Assembly: GCA_017549765.1 (NCBI GenBank)
Contig: JAFYNM010000024.1
Location: 1 to 56,328, forward strand
Length of the DNA stretch: 56,328 nucleotides
From: Bacteroidales bacterium
Lineage (GTDB): Bacteria > Bacteroidota > Bacteroidia > Bacteroidales > WCHB1-69
Reading direction: 5' to 3'
Below are positions 6,684 through 16,065 of the stretch, piece after piece. The notes beneath the pieces are model-generated. The model saw only the letters and a program-made list of their open reading frames with translations. It had not been told where the DNA came from and ran no database searches. Within the stretch, counting starts at the first letter, position 1, and each line of letters begins with the position of its first letter. The position numbers were made by a program, and so were the translations under genes.

Positions 6684-9542
6684 ATGCCAGAGGAAAAAGT
6701 TAAAATACCACGATTAGGAAAAGCAGCCACCGAGTTCAACGTCTCCCGCGAAACGCTTGTCGCCACACTCAAAAAGATGAATTTTGAGATTGAAGACAAC
6801 ATCAATACGAAACTATCCGCGGAGATGTACAACGCGCTGCTCCAGGAGTTTGCCGGTGAAAAGGAAGTGCTCGCAGAAGCGAAGAAGATCGAGATAGGAA
6901 CGTATAGCGCCATCTCCAAGCAAGAGCCGAAAGCCAAGACCGACAAACCGGCTTCGTCTGAGGAGTCGGAAGAGGGCTCCCTGATTATCAAAAACGTCAA
7001 CTTCGTCGAACCGGCAGAAGTGGAGAAAGAGGCTCCGAAGGCTGGACCCAAGATTCTTGGAAAGATTGAATTAGACACTCCTAAGAAGAAGAAAGAACCG
7101 AGCACGGAAGCCAAAACGGATACTCCCGAACCCGCTCCTCAAGCGGAAGAACCCACAAAATCCCCGGCTGAATCCCCAGAAAAGGCCCAACCGGAACATG
7201 TGAAGACGGAGTCACCCAAACTGGAAGGCCCGAAGATCATCGACAAGATGGATCTCAACGATCTCAAACCCAAAAAGAAGAGTTCTAAAAGCAGCAAGAC
7301 GGAGAAAACTCCCGAGCCCGCAGCGGAAGAGGTCGTCGAAGAGGTGGTAACCGAGCCGGAGATGGCCGAAGAGCCCGAACAACCCGCCGAACCGGAAAGA
7401 CCCGACAACTTCATCGAGACCCGCATCGAGAAGATCCAAGGCCCGAAAATCATGGGCAAAATAGAACTGCCCGTAGAAAAGCCCAAAGAGTCTTCCAAAA
7501 AGGACAAACACGCCACCGCCGAAGACAAGAAGAAGAAGAAAAGAAAGCGTATCCTCAAACAGAACAACGGCAACATCAAACAATCTGCCGGGAAAGAGGA
7601 CAAGAAGGGCAAACCCGAGGTGGAGAAGGTGGAGATCTCACCAGAAGACATCCAGAGACGTATCAAAGAAACCAAGATGCGTATCGAGTCCACCGGCAAG
7701 ACCAAGGCTGCCAAACGAAGAAAAGAGAAACGTCAGCTTATTCATGAGCGTATCGAGGAGCAAGAACTGCAAGAACTGGCCAACCAGAGCATCCTCAAGG
7801 TGACCGAGTTCATCACCGCCAACGAGCTGGCCACCCTGATGAACAAGGATGTCACGGAAATCATCTCCACCTGTATGAGCATCGGTCTGTTCGTCTCCAT
7901 CAACCAACGACTGGATGCGGAGACTATCTCCTTGCTGGCAGAGGAGTTTGGCTTCCAGGTTGAGTTCATCGGGGCTGATGCGGAGGATGAAGAGACTCAC
8001 GATACAGACAGCGAAGAAGATCTGCAACCCAGACACCCAATCATCACGGTCATGGGTCATGTGGACCATGGTAAGACCTCTTTGTTGGACTATATCCGCA
8101 AGACCAACGTCATCGCCGGTGAGGCGGGTGGCATCACCCAGCATATCGGTGCCTACGAAGTAAGTCTTTCCGACGGTCGTAAGATCACCTTCCTGGACAC
8201 GCCGGGTCACGAGGCCTTCACCGCCATGCGTGCCCGCGGTGCCAAGATCACCGACTTATGTATTATCGTGGTGGCCGCTGACGATGCCGTGATGCCTCAG
8301 ACCATTGAGGCCATCAACCACGCACAAGCGGCCGGCGTTCCCATGGTGTTCGCCATCACCAAGATTGACAAGCCCAATGCGGATCCAGAGCGTATCCGGA
8401 CCGAACTCGCCAATATGAACATCCTCGTGGAAGACTGGGGTGGCAACTACCAATGCCAGGAGATCGACGCCAAGCACGGCACCAACGTGAAAGAGTTGTT
8501 GGAGAAAGTGCTGTTGGAAGCTGAGCTCCTCGACCTCAAGGCCAACCCGAACCGTCCGGGCGTAGGCGCCGTCATTGAGTCCTCGTTGGACAAAGGTCGC
8601 GGCTATGTGGCCAAAGTGCTGGTGCAGAATGGCACGCTGCGCATTGGCGATCCTGTCTTGGCAGGCAGCTGCTACGGCAAAGTCAAGGCCATGTTCAACG
8701 AGCGTAACCAGGCTGTCAAGTCCGCCGGCCCTGCAACTCCTGTCTTGATGCTGGGTTTGAACGGCGCGCCCCAGGCTGGTGACGCCTTCAAGGTCTGCGA
8801 GAGCGAGCAGGAAGCCCGCAATGTTGCCACCAAGCGTGCCCGCCTGGCCCGCGAGATGGGACTCCGCACCCAGAAACACATCACTTTGGATGAGATCGGC
8901 CGCCGTATCGCCATCGGAGACTTCAAAGAACTCAACATCATCGTCAAAGGTGACGTGGACGGCTCCGTGGAAGCTCTCTCCGGCGAGTTGCTCAAGCTCT
9001 CTACCGAACAGGTACAAGTCAACGTCATCCATAAATCCGTGGGTGCCGTCACCGAGACCGATGTCATGCTCGCCACCGCTTCCAACGCCCTCATCGTGGC
9101 CTTCCAGGTGCGTCCGACTGCCGGCGCGCGCAAGATGGCGGAAGCCGAACAAATCGACATCCGTACCTACTCCATCATCTATACCGCCATCAACGAGATC
9201 AAAGACGCTATCGCAGGTATGCACTCTCCCGAGATCCGCGAGAAGATCATCGCCAACCTCGAAATCAAGGAGGTGTTCCATATCTCCAAAGTGGGCAACA
9301 TCGCCGGCTGTATGGTCCTCGACGGCAAACTGCAACGCACTTCCAAAATCCGCCTGATCCGCGACGGTATCGTCATCTACACGGGCAAACTCGGCTCCCT
9401 GCGCCGCTTCAAGGACGATGTCAAGGAGGTGACCTCCGGCCAAGACTGCGGTCTGAACATCGACGGATGCAACGACCTCAAAGTGGGCGATATCATCGAA
9501 GGTTTCGAAGAGTACGAGGTGGCTTTTAACGCTAACAAATAA
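6684..9542 (+). CDS. infB: Translation initiation factor IF-2
   Basis: IF-2 (952 residues) is the GTPase that brings initiator tRNA to the ribosome. An N-terminal IF2_N-like segment ([19 protein letters not shown]) is followed by a long charged, Pro/Glu/Lys-rich linker (about residues 70-330) in which 'GPKI(I/M/L)GKI' phrases recur. The second IF2_N domain and the G domain follow: G1 'GHVDHGKT' near residue 458, G3 'DTPGHEAF' near 506, and G4 'TKID' near 559, where many bacteria have NKID. Domains II-IV complete the protein. It lies in the nusA-infB-pdxA gene run, 11 bases before pdxA, so co-transcription is likely. Confidence 0.97.
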   Translation: MPEEKVKIPRLGKAATEFNVSRETLVATLKKMNFEIEDNINTKLSAEMYNALLQEFAGEKEVLAEAKKIEIGTYSAISKQEPKAKTDKPASSEESEEGSLIIKNVNFVEPAEVEKEAPKAGPKILGKIELDTPKKKKEPSTEAKTDTPEPAPQAEEPTKSPAESPEKAQPEHVKTESPKLEGPKIIDKMDLNDLKPKKKSSKSSKTEKTPEPAAEEVVEEVVTEPEMAEEPEQPAEPERPDNFIETRIEKIQGPKIMGKIELPVEKPKESSKKDKHATAEDKKKKKRKRILKQNNGNIKQSAGKEDKKGKPEVEKVEISPEDIQRRIKETKMRIESTGKTKAAKRRKEKRQLIHERIEEQELQELANQSILKVTEFITANELATLMNKDVTEIISTCMSIGLFVSINQRLDAETISLLAEEFGFQVEFIGADAEDEETHDTDSEEDLQPRHPIITVMGHVDHGKTSLLDYIRKTNVIAGEAGGITQHIGAYEVSLSDGRKITFLDTPGHEAFTAMRARGAKITDLCIIVVAADDAVMPQTIEAINHAQAAGVPMVFAITKIDKPNADPERIRTELANMNILVEDWGGNYQCQEIDAKHGTNVKELLEKVLLEAELLDLKANPNRPGVGAVIESSLDKGRGYVAKVLVQNGTLRIGDPVLAGSCYGKVKAMFNERNQAVKSAGPATPVLMLGLNGAPQAGDAFKVCESEQEARNVATKRARLAREMGLRTQKHITLDEIGRRIAIGDFKELNIIVKGDVDGSVEALSGELLKLSTEQVQVNVIHKSVGAVTETDVMLATASNALIVAFQVRPTAGARKMAEAEQIDIRTYSIIYTAINEIKDAIAGMHSPEIREKIIANLEIKEVFHISKVGNIAGCMVLDGKLQRTSKIRLIRDGIVIYTGKLGSLRRFKDDVKEVTSGQDCGLNIDGCNDLKVGDIIEGFEEYEVAFNANK

Positions 9543-9553
9543 TCCGAACTGCC

Positions 9554-10570
9554 ATGGCTGAGAACAAACATAACATTATCGGTATCACCCAAGGTGATGT
9601 CAACGGTGTCGGCTACGAAGTGATCCTGAAATCACTCTGCGACAACAAAATCATGGATATCTGCACCCCCGTCGTTTATGGATTGGCAAAAGCAGCTTCC
9701 TACCATAAAAAATATCTGAACATTCCGGATTTCTCATTCCAGTTTGTCAAGAATACAGACCAACTGTCCACCAAACGTCCCAACTTGATCAACATCTTCG
9801 ACGACGAGGTGAAGATCGACCTGGGCACCAGTTCCAAGGTGGCTGGCCAGATGGCTGAACGCGCACTCTACGCGGCAGGGCGGGATTTGAAGAACAAACG
9901 CATTGACGCCATCGTCACCGCACCCATCCACAAAGACAGCATCCAGTCAGACAAATTCACCTTCCCCGGTCACACCGAGTTTTTCGAGCATTACTTCGGC
10001 GGCCCCGACCACAAAGCCCTGATGATGATGGTCTGTGAAAACCTCCGCATAGGTTTTGTCACCAACCACCTGCCCATGAGCCAGGTGCCTGCCGCCATCA
10101 CCAAGGAGGTGGTGATGAAAAAGCTGGAGACCCTTAACCAGTCACTTAAACAGGACTTTGCCATTGACAACCCGACCATCGCGGTGCTGGCCCTCAACCC
10201 GCACGCAGGTGACAACGGCGTTCTCGGCAAGGAAGAACAGGAGATTCTCCGTCCGACTATTGAGCTGGCTTTCCAACAGCATATCAACGCCTTCGGCCCA
10301 TTCCCGGCCGACAGTTTCTTTGCACAGGCCACCTACCGCAAATTCGACGCCGTGCTGGCCATGTATTACGACCAAGGCATGATTCCTTTCAAGATGCTGG
10401 CTTCCGACGGCGTCAACTACACCGCTGGCCTGCCCATTGTCAGAACTTCCCCTGCTCATGGCACCGCCTATGATATCGCAGGACAGAATAAAGCCAACGG
10501 ACAAGCCATGCGCAACGCCATTTATCTGGCCGTCGATATCCTAAAGAACCGCAAAAATATCCAACAATAA
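9554..10570 (+). CDS. pdxA: 4-hydroxythreonine-4-phosphate dehydrogenase PdxA
   Basis: PdxA (338 residues) oxidises 4-phosphohydroxy-L-threonine with NAD in the DXP-dependent pathway to pyridoxal phosphate. The N-terminal 'GITQGDVNGVGYEVILKSL' (the GD-x-x-G-x-G entry motif), 'TAPIHKDS', 'FPGHTEFFEHYFGG' with the metal-ligand histidine, 'LNPHAGDNGVLG' and 'TSPAHGTAYDIAG' are all present, so the metal and substrate sites look intact. Length is normal. The gene follows infB by 11 bases and ends before a G/C hairpin without a T-run. No other pyridoxine genes are nearby. Confidence 0.96.
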   Translation: MAENKHNIIGITQGDVNGVGYEVILKSLCDNKIMDICTPVVYGLAKAASYHKKYLNIPDFSFQFVKNTDQLSTKRPNLINIFDDEVKIDLGTSSKVAGQMAERALYAAGRDLKNKRIDAIVTAPIHKDSIQSDKFTFPGHTEFFEHYFGGPDHKALMMMVCENLRIGFVTNHLPMSQVPAAITKEVVMKKLETLNQSLKQDFAIDNPTIAVLALNPHAGDNGVLGKEEQEILRPTIELAFQQHINAFGPFPADSFFAQATYRKFDAVLAMYYDQGMIPFKMLASDGVNYTAGLPIVRTSPAHGTAYDIAGQNKANGQAMRNAIYLAVDILKNRKNIQQ

Positions 10571-10580
10571 AGCCTGCCAA

Positions 10581-10599
10581 GGGAGGGTCCCGCCCTCCC
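10581..10599 (+). repeat. GC-rich hairpin after pdxA
   Basis: GGGAGGG and CCCTCCC pair around a 5-base loop. No T-run follows, so it may stabilise the 3' end rather than terminate by itself. Confidence 0.5.
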
Positions 10600-10636
10600 C
10601 TAACACTTCCTCTCGTCAAGACCTAATTCTTAAGTC

Positions 10637-10667
10637 TTGACTATATCTATATTTTTTTTTATTTTTG
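10637..10667 (+). promoter_or_regulatory. Promoter for the lipoprotein-butyrate kinase pair
   Basis: TTG at 10637-10639, 20 bases, then TATTTTTG at 10660-10667: a full Bacteroidetes-type promoter 25 bases before the start codon. Confidence 0.7.
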
Positions 10668-10692
10668 CCACCTTGATTTTAAAATAAAAAAG

Positions 10693-11085
10693 GTGAAAAA
10701 GATTATAACCCTATGCTTCGCAGTCTTGGCACTCTGTATTGCCGGCTGCCAGAAGTTTCAGTTGGCCACCGTGGAGCTGAAGGACTGTTCCGCCAATGGT
10801 AAAACCATGACCGGCACTGCTGTCATCACCGACAACGGCGGATGCACCTACTTCATCGAACAAGGATTTTGCTACAGCATCTTCGACAAAGTGTCCGCCA
10901 GCGATGTATATACTACCGTGGTGACTCTCAATCGAGCCACTTACGACGAACAATTCGAATGGTCTTATGATCTGCCCATGGTAGATACCGTTTACTATGT
11001 CTGTGCCTATGTGAAAACCAATGCCGGCATCAGCTATAGCGAGACCACCCCAGTAAGCACATTAATCAATAATCAATCTAAATAG
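10693..11085 (+). CDS. Small lipoprotein with a fibronectin-III-like fold signature
   Basis: 130 residues starting with GTG. A signal peptide ends in the lipobox 'LCIAGC', giving a lipid-anchored cysteine near residue 19. The mature domain has the pattern common in Bacteroidetes surface lipoproteins with FN3-like domains: a 'GFCYS' strand, and 'TVYYVCAYVKTNAGISYSE' near the end, the equivalent of 'TYYVRAYATNSAGTGYGE'. Function unknown. It ends seven bases before butyrate kinase and is likely co-transcribed with it, though a functional link is not evident. Confidence 0.7.
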   Translation: MKKIITLCFAVLALCIAGCQKFQLATVELKDCSANGKTMTGTAVITDNGGCTYFIEQGFCYSIFDKVSASDVYTTVVTLNRATYDEQFEWSYDLPMVDTVYYVCAYVKTNAGISYSETTPVSTLINNQSK

Positions 11086-11091
11086 TTTTTT

Positions 11092-12162
11092 ATGAAAAGA
11101 ATTCTCGCCATCAATCCAGGATCTACCTCTACAAAAATCGCTATTTTTGAAGGAAACGAACAGGTCTATGTAAAAAATATCAAGCATTCCACCGAGGAAC
11201 TGTCCAAATTCGACACCATATCCGACCAATATGAATTTCGTAGAGATGTCATTCTCTCCGAGTTGAAAGAGGCTGGCTTCGACTTGCACTCCATCAACAT
11301 CATCATGGGTCGTGGCGGTCTCGTGAAACCACTCACCTCCGGTGTTTACAAGATCAATGATTTGATGAAAGAGCATCTGAAGATGGGTTATAGCGGACAA
11401 CACGCCTGCAACTTGGGCGGACTGATTGCGGACAGCATCGCCTCTGTCATCGGCATCGATGCTGCCTATATCGCTGACCCTGTGGTGGTGGACGAATTTG
11501 AGCCGGTGGCCCGTATCGCCGGTCACCCCGACTTTGAGCGCAAGTCCATTTTCCACGCGCTGAATCACAAGGCTATCGCCCGCACCTACGCCAAGGAGAT
11601 TGGCAAGTCCTATGAAGAACTGAACCTCGTCGTCTGCCACATGGGCGGCGGTGTCAGCGTGGGTGCCCACCTCAAAGGCCGCGTGATTGATGTCAACCAA
11701 GCCCTCGACGGAGAAGGTCCGTTCTCCCCTGAACGCTCCGGAACCCTGCCCATGAACCAGTTCCTCAAGGCCTGCTTCAGCGGCAAATATACGAAAGAAG
11801 ACATGCAGAAGATCCTAGTGGGCAAAGGCGGCTACGTGGGCTATTTCGGCACTAATGACGCCTACTCCATCGAGAAAGCCGCTATTGCCGGTGATCCCAA
11901 GGCCGAACTCCTCGAAGAGGCTTTCGCCTATCAGGTGGCCAAACAGATCGGCGAGAATGCCTGCGTCCTCAAAGGCAAGGTGGACGCCATCCTGCTGACC
12001 GGCGGCATCGCCTACGGCAAACCCGTGGTGGAACGCATCAAACGATATGTCAGCTGGATCGCCCCGGTGGCCGTCTATCCCGGAGAGGATGAAATGGCCG
12101 CCCTCGCCCTGAATGCCAACATGATCCTCAACGGAGAAGTGGAAATCCAAGAATACAAATAG
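11092..12162 (+). CDS. buk: Butyrate kinase
   Basis: Butyrate kinase (356 residues) interconverts butyryl phosphate + ADP and butyrate + ATP, the last energy-yielding step of one butyrate pathway. Acetokinase-family signatures are visible: 'ILAINPGSTSTKIAIF' at the N-terminus, 'GRGGLVKPLTSGVY', 'FHALNHKAIAR', 'HMGGGVSVGAH', the Buk-type 'ALDGEGPFSPERSGTLP', and 'LTGGIAYG' near the C-terminus. Length fits Buk rather than acetate kinase (about 400). A phosphate butyryltransferase gene (ptb), normally adjacent, is not in this window. It ends before a strong terminator. Confidence 0.93.
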   Translation: MKRILAINPGSTSTKIAIFEGNEQVYVKNIKHSTEELSKFDTISDQYEFRRDVILSELKEAGFDLHSINIIMGRGGLVKPLTSGVYKINDLMKEHLKMGYSGQHACNLGGLIADSIASVIGIDAAYIADPVVVDEFEPVARIAGHPDFERKSIFHALNHKAIARTYAKEIGKSYEELNLVVCHMGGGVSVGAHLKGRVIDVNQALDGEGPFSPERSGTLPMNQFLKACFSGKYTKEDMQKILVGKGGYVGYFGTNDAYSIEKAAIAGDPKAELLEEAFAYQVAKQIGENACVLKGKVDAILLTGGIAYGKPVVERIKRYVSWIAPVAVYPGEDEMAALALNANMILNGEVEIQEYK

Positions 12163-12230
12163 AAAGATTGTCTTTCTGAATCCGCAAATTCCAAGCGGAC
12201 AGACACCGTTCTTTTTATTTATCATACCTC

Positions 12231-12293
12231 AACCACATTTTGTGATGCCACACGAAAAGCGCCGACCCTCGTCACAAAATGTGGTTTTTTTTT
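12231..12293 (+). terminator. Strong intrinsic terminator after butyrate kinase
   Basis: AACCACATTTTGTGA and TCACAAAATGTGGTT form a perfect 15-bp stem with a 26-base loop, followed by a run of T. Confidence 0.9.
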
Positions 12294-12398
12294 GACCGGT
12301 TTCTTACACGATGTCAATGGCGACACCCTGAATCCTTATCAACAATTTTTTGTTTATTAATATTTTAAGGGAGGCAAAAATACTCCTGTTTTTAGTTG

Positions 12399-12406
12399 TA
12401 CTTTTG
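12399..12406 (+). promoter_or_regulatory. -7 promoter element of ftsQAZ
   Basis: TACTTTTG fits TAnnTTTG and ends 30 bases before the ftsQ start. No clear TTG at -33. Confidence 0.55.
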
Positions 12407-12436
12407 TGGCTTATTATAAAATAAAGAATTTTCTGG

Positions 12437-13189
12437 ATGAAATTGGCCAAGTTTATTTCTATCTTTGTGTTAATCAGCGCAATAGGCGTACTGATGATCT
12501 TGGCTATTGTCAAAATCCCGAATCAAAAATGCGAAAGTATCAAAATCACGCCCCATTCTCAGAATGAGAGCATCCTGGTCTCCCAACAGGATGTGGAGGG
12601 ATTGATAGCCGATGCGCACCTTGAAATCCTCGGAAAGAAAATCAAGGATGTCCAACTGGACACCGTCTCCGACATCCTGGAGAACAACCCATACGTGGAA
12701 AAAGTGAACTTCATCCATTTTTCCAACACCAAACTCCTCATTGACTATACCCTAAAAGAGATTGTGCTGCACGTTTTCAACGAACAAGGGGAACAATATT
12801 TCGTGGACAACAAGGGATATCTCCTCCCCTTCTCCCGTAAAATGACGGACTACCTCCCCATCGCCAACGGCCATATCAAGCAATCTTACAAGAAAGGCAC
12901 CAAGATCGGCAAGGATCTTCTCCCGCTATTCTCCATCGCACAAGAAATCAACAAAGACGACTTTTATAAGGCTCAATTCAGACAACTGTATCTGAATGAC
13001 CAGCATCAGGTGGAGCTGGTCTCTTCCGTCGGGCATCAAATCATCCTCTTCGGAGATGAACAGAATGCCGCCGAAAAACTGTCCAACCTGAAACATGTTT
13101 ACCAAGACGGTCTCACACATCTCGGATATGACCGGTATGCTCAGTTGGACGCACGTTTCAAAAATAGAATTATAGCACAAAAAAAATAA
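12437..13189 (+). CDS. ftsQ: Cell division protein FtsQ
   Basis: A 250-residue bitopic protein with a short cytoplasmic start, one transmembrane span (about residues 5-25, FISIFVLISAIGVLMILAIV) and a periplasmic POTRA/FtsQ domain: 'SQQDVEGLI', 'NPYVEKVNF', 'LLIDYTLKEIVLHVFNEQGEQYFVDNKG' split over two strands, and 'LPIANG'. Low sequence conservation is normal for FtsQ, and identification rests on these motifs plus position directly before ftsA. FtsQ connects cytoplasmic and periplasmic divisome parts. In many Bacteroidetes murG-murC precede it; here its own promoter follows a terminator, so the division genes start a separate unit. Confidence 0.88.
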   Translation: MKLAKFISIFVLISAIGVLMILAIVKIPNQKCESIKITPHSQNESILVSQQDVEGLIADAHLEILGKKIKDVQLDTVSDILENNPYVEKVNFIHFSNTKLLIDYTLKEIVLHVFNEQGEQYFVDNKGYLLPFSRKMTDYLPIANGHIKQSYKKGTKIGKDLLPLFSIAQEINKDDFYKAQFRQLYLNDQHQVELVSSVGHQIILFGDEQNAAEKLSNLKHVYQDGLTHLGYDRYAQLDARFKNRIIAQKK

Positions 13190-13198
13190 ACAAGGGTT

Positions 13199-14515
13199 AT
13201 GGCAAAAAACATTTCTGAGAACAACTTAATCGTCAGTCTGGACATTGGTACCACCAAAATCGTCACCATCGTCGGCTATCGGAATGAAAACGGACTTATC
13301 GATGTGATCGGCTGGGGCAAGGGCGACTCCACCGGTGTGGAATTCGGTGAGATCATCAACATCTTCCGTACCGTTGCCGGCATCAAGATGTCCAAACAAA
13401 ATGCCATAAACCAAATCCAGTTCGACATTGACGATCTGCCCTTCTACGCAGGCGTGGCAGGTCATCATATCAAAACCAGCAAATACAAACACTTCCTCTA
13501 CCGCTACGGCAAGGAAGACCCCATCGAGCAGAGCGAAATTGACCAGTTGAGACAGGAGGTGGAGCTGGTCAACCTCAACCCCGGCGAGACCCTCATCGAT
13601 GTCATCCCGCAGTCGTATGTCATCGACAACGAACGGGAGATGACAGATCCTGTCGGCGTGCTCGGCCATACCGTCATGGGCACCTACCAACTGATCACGG
13701 GCAAGGAGGCTGAGATCAACAAGATCAAACGTTGCGGCAGCGATGCCAATATCAAGTTCAAAGAGATCATCCTGGAACCTATCGCTTCCTCCATTGCCTG
13801 TCTGACCGAAGAAGAAAAACAGGAGGGTGTTGCCTTGATCGATATCGGCGGCGGCACCACCGACCTGATCATCTACGCCAACGGCAGCCCTGTGTTTACG
13901 AAGGTCATCGCCATCGGCGGCAATATCATCACCTCCGACATCGCAACGGTATGCTCCATTCCCAAAGATACTGCCGAGAAACTCAAAATCCAGCACGGCA
14001 CCTGTATCGTCAACAAGAGCAACCAGAACAACATCATCACGATACCCAAGACCCCCACTCCCGTTCAGATCAGCGAGAACTATCTGGCCAAGATCATCAA
14101 CGCCCGTGTGGAGTGTGACATCATCGGATCCGTCAAGACCGAAATCGAGAACTCCGGCTATGCCAACGTGGTGGCCAACCGCGGTATCGTGCTGACAGGT
14201 GGCGGCGCCCAGCTCAAACACTTAAAGGAGCTGGTGCAGTTCAAGACCGGCTACAACACCCGCATCGGTATTCCGGAGTTTGGTTTTGAAAAGAACATCC
14301 CTTCCGATTTGAAAAAATCCATGTACGCCACCGCCCTCGGCCTCCTCAAGTACGGCGCCGAAGTGGAAGGCGGCCCCATGGTATCCAAAACGGAAATCAA
14401 AAATCCCGACAAAAAAAAGAAACCCAATAATCCCGTCCCCGATGGCGACTACGGATGGGGATTCTTTGACAAAGTCCGTAAATTCCTCAAAGACAGAATC
14501 GAACAAGTATCATAA
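13199..14515 (+). CDS. ftsA: Cell division protein FtsA
   Basis: An actin-like ATPase (438 residues) that tethers FtsZ to the membrane. The phosphate-1 motif 'VSLDIGTTKIVTIVG' is at the N-terminus. The SHS2/1C domain follows, then the phosphate-2 motif 'LIDIGGGTTDLIIY' (about residues 212-225) and the adenosine motif 'GIVLTGGGAQLKHL' (about 330). The C-terminus is a Lys-rich linker (KNPDKKKKPNN) ending in an amphipathic segment 'FFDKVRKFLKDRIEQVS', the expected membrane-targeting helix. It starts ten bases after ftsQ and precedes ftsZ by 42 bases. Confidence 0.95.
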   Translation: MAKNISENNLIVSLDIGTTKIVTIVGYRNENGLIDVIGWGKGDSTGVEFGEIINIFRTVAGIKMSKQNAINQIQFDIDDLPFYAGVAGHHIKTSKYKHFLYRYGKEDPIEQSEIDQLRQEVELVNLNPGETLIDVIPQSYVIDNEREMTDPVGVLGHTVMGTYQLITGKEAEINKIKRCGSDANIKFKEIILEPIASSIACLTEEEKQEGVALIDIGGGTTDLIIYANGSPVFTKVIAIGGNIITSDIATVCSIPKDTAEKLKIQHGTCIVNKSNQNNIITIPKTPTPVQISENYLAKIINARVECDIIGSVKTEIENSGYANVVANRGIVLTGGGAQLKHLKELVQFKTGYNTRIGIPEFGFEKNIPSDLKKSMYATALGLLKYGAEVEGGPMVSKTEIKNPDKKKKPNNPVPDGDYGWGFFDKVRKFLKDRIEQVS

Positions 14516-14557
14516 CCTATTAGAAATAAACCATTTACCTATTATAAACCATTAATC

Positions 14558-15994
14558 ATGTCAGATATTTTTGACAACTCACACAATATGACTGAAATTT
14601 TTGATATGACGCCGGATTTCGGCACTAACGAGAACTCCTCCATCATCAAAGTGTTAGGAGTTGGCGGCGGTGGCAGCAATGCCGTAGCCCACATGTACAA
14701 AGAAGGTATCAAGGGTGTTGACTTTTTAATCTGCAACACCGACCAAGGCCATCTGGAACAGAGCCCCATCCCACGCAAACTTTTGTTGGGCTCCGGACTG
14801 GGTGCAGGCGCCAGACCTGAAGTGGCACGCCAGCTCGCCAACGAGAGCAAGGAGAAGATCGCCGAATTCATCGGCAAGGAGACCCAGATGTTGTTCATCA
14901 CCGCCGGCATGGGCAAAGGTACCGGCACCGGCGCCTCCCCGGTGATTGCCGAAGTGGCACACAGCATGGGCATCCTCACTATCGGCGTGGTCACCTCCCC
15001 CTTTGAATATGAAGGCCCGAAGCGCATACGCCTGGCCCAAGAAGGCATCGAGGAGATGGCCAAACACGTGGACTCCCTCATCATTATCAAGAATGAGAAT
15101 ATCCTGAAATACTATCAAGACGAAGACATCCTCAACTCCTATGGCTACGCCAACGATGTCTTGAAGAACGCCTGTAAGTGTATCGCAGAGATGATCACCT
15201 GCGACTTCTATCAGAACGTGGACTTCAACGATGTCAAGACTGTCATGACCAACAGCGGCAGAGCCATGCTAGGCATCGCCACCGCCCGCGGCGAAGACCG
15301 TATCCAACGTGTCGTCGATGAGGCCCTTGCCTGCCCGCTGCTCGACTCCTCCGTCATCACAAATGCCGAGAACTTCCTGTTCTTCATCTCCTTCGGCCCG
15401 AACGCCCACTTCACCGGCTCAGAACTCAAAGAGATCACCATGCGCCTCCAAGCCCTCCAAAGCGACGATGCCGAAATCATCCATGGTATGGGCGTGGACG
15501 AGTCCTTGGACGACGCCGTCAAACTATCGGTCATCATCACCAAGTTCGATACCCCGGCAGCCTATCTCAACCAAAGCGGCAGCACCATCACAACGGATTT
15601 GAAAGAGGAAGAGATCACTGTCTCTGAAACTCCTATCAACGATCAATATATCCACGGATCCTCCGAAGATGCCGTGGCTACCATCGAGAAACTGGATGCT
15701 GCAAACAATCCTGACATGGAGCCTGTCGAGACTCCCACCATTGACCCCATGATGGAACCCTCTTTCAACAACGACAATACCATCTACGCTCAAGGCGAAA
15801 GAACAGAAGACCCGTTCCCTGACGACACCGAATGGAAAACCAAAATCCAGACTCCTGCCGTCCTGCGTGAACAACTCCTCCAATCTCAGCACACCATGAC
15901 CATGCAGGAGGAAGAGGTCTTCACCCCTACCCCTCTGTTTGAAAACCTCAGCGGCAACGATTTGAAAGAGTTTTTCTCTGATTTGGCTGACTAA
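14558..15994 (+). CDS. ftsZ: Cell division GTPase FtsZ, divergent
   Basis: FtsZ (478 residues) forms the cytokinetic ring. The tubulin-type N-terminal motif 'VLGVGGGGSNAVAHM' is intact, as is the T7 catalytic loop 'NVDFNDVKTVM' with both aspartates. Two departures from the norm are visible. The glycine loop reads GMGKGTGTG, with Lys120 where nearly all FtsZ have Gly. The region before 'GLGAG' is shortened by about four residues. Residues 345-465 form a long acidic, Pro/Thr-rich linker. The C-terminal peptide ends 'DLKEFFSDLAD' and does not resemble the usual DIPAFLR-type tail. It follows ftsA and ends before a bidirectional terminator. Confidence 0.93.
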   Translation: MSDIFDNSHNMTEIFDMTPDFGTNENSSIIKVLGVGGGGSNAVAHMYKEGIKGVDFLICNTDQGHLEQSPIPRKLLLGSGLGAGARPEVARQLANESKEKIAEFIGKETQMLFITAGMGKGTGTGASPVIAEVAHSMGILTIGVVTSPFEYEGPKRIRLAQEGIEEMAKHVDSLIIIKNENILKYYQDEDILNSYGYANDVLKNACKCIAEMITCDFYQNVDFNDVKTVMTNSGRAMLGIATARGEDRIQRVVDEALACPLLDSSVITNAENFLFFISFGPNAHFTGSELKEITMRLQALQSDDAEIIHGMGVDESLDDAVKLSVIITKFDTPAAYLNQSGSTITTDLKEEEITVSETPINDQYIHGSSEDAVATIEKLDAANNPDMEPVETPTIDPMMEPSFNNDNTIYAQGERTEDPFPDDTEWKTKIQTPAVLREQLLQSQHTMTMQEEEVFTPTPLFENLSGNDLKEFFSDLAD

Positions 15995-16014
15995 ACATCT
16001 ATCATCATATACGC

Positions 16015-16048
16015 AAAAAAGAGGATAACAGTGTTGTCCTCTTTTTTT
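16015..16048. terminator. Bidirectional terminator between ftsZ and aroB
   Basis: AAAAAAGAGGA and TCCTCTTTTTT form the stem, extended by three pairs inside, with T-runs on both strands. It separates the convergent ftsZ and aroB transcripts. Confidence 0.9.
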
Positions 16049-16065
16049 ATGGTAAAAAACAGCTA

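Noticed and set aside
8256-9443. 395-residue minus-strand open frame opposite infB
   Set aside because: Antisense to a well-conserved gene, low-complexity Gly/Asp/His content, no start signal.
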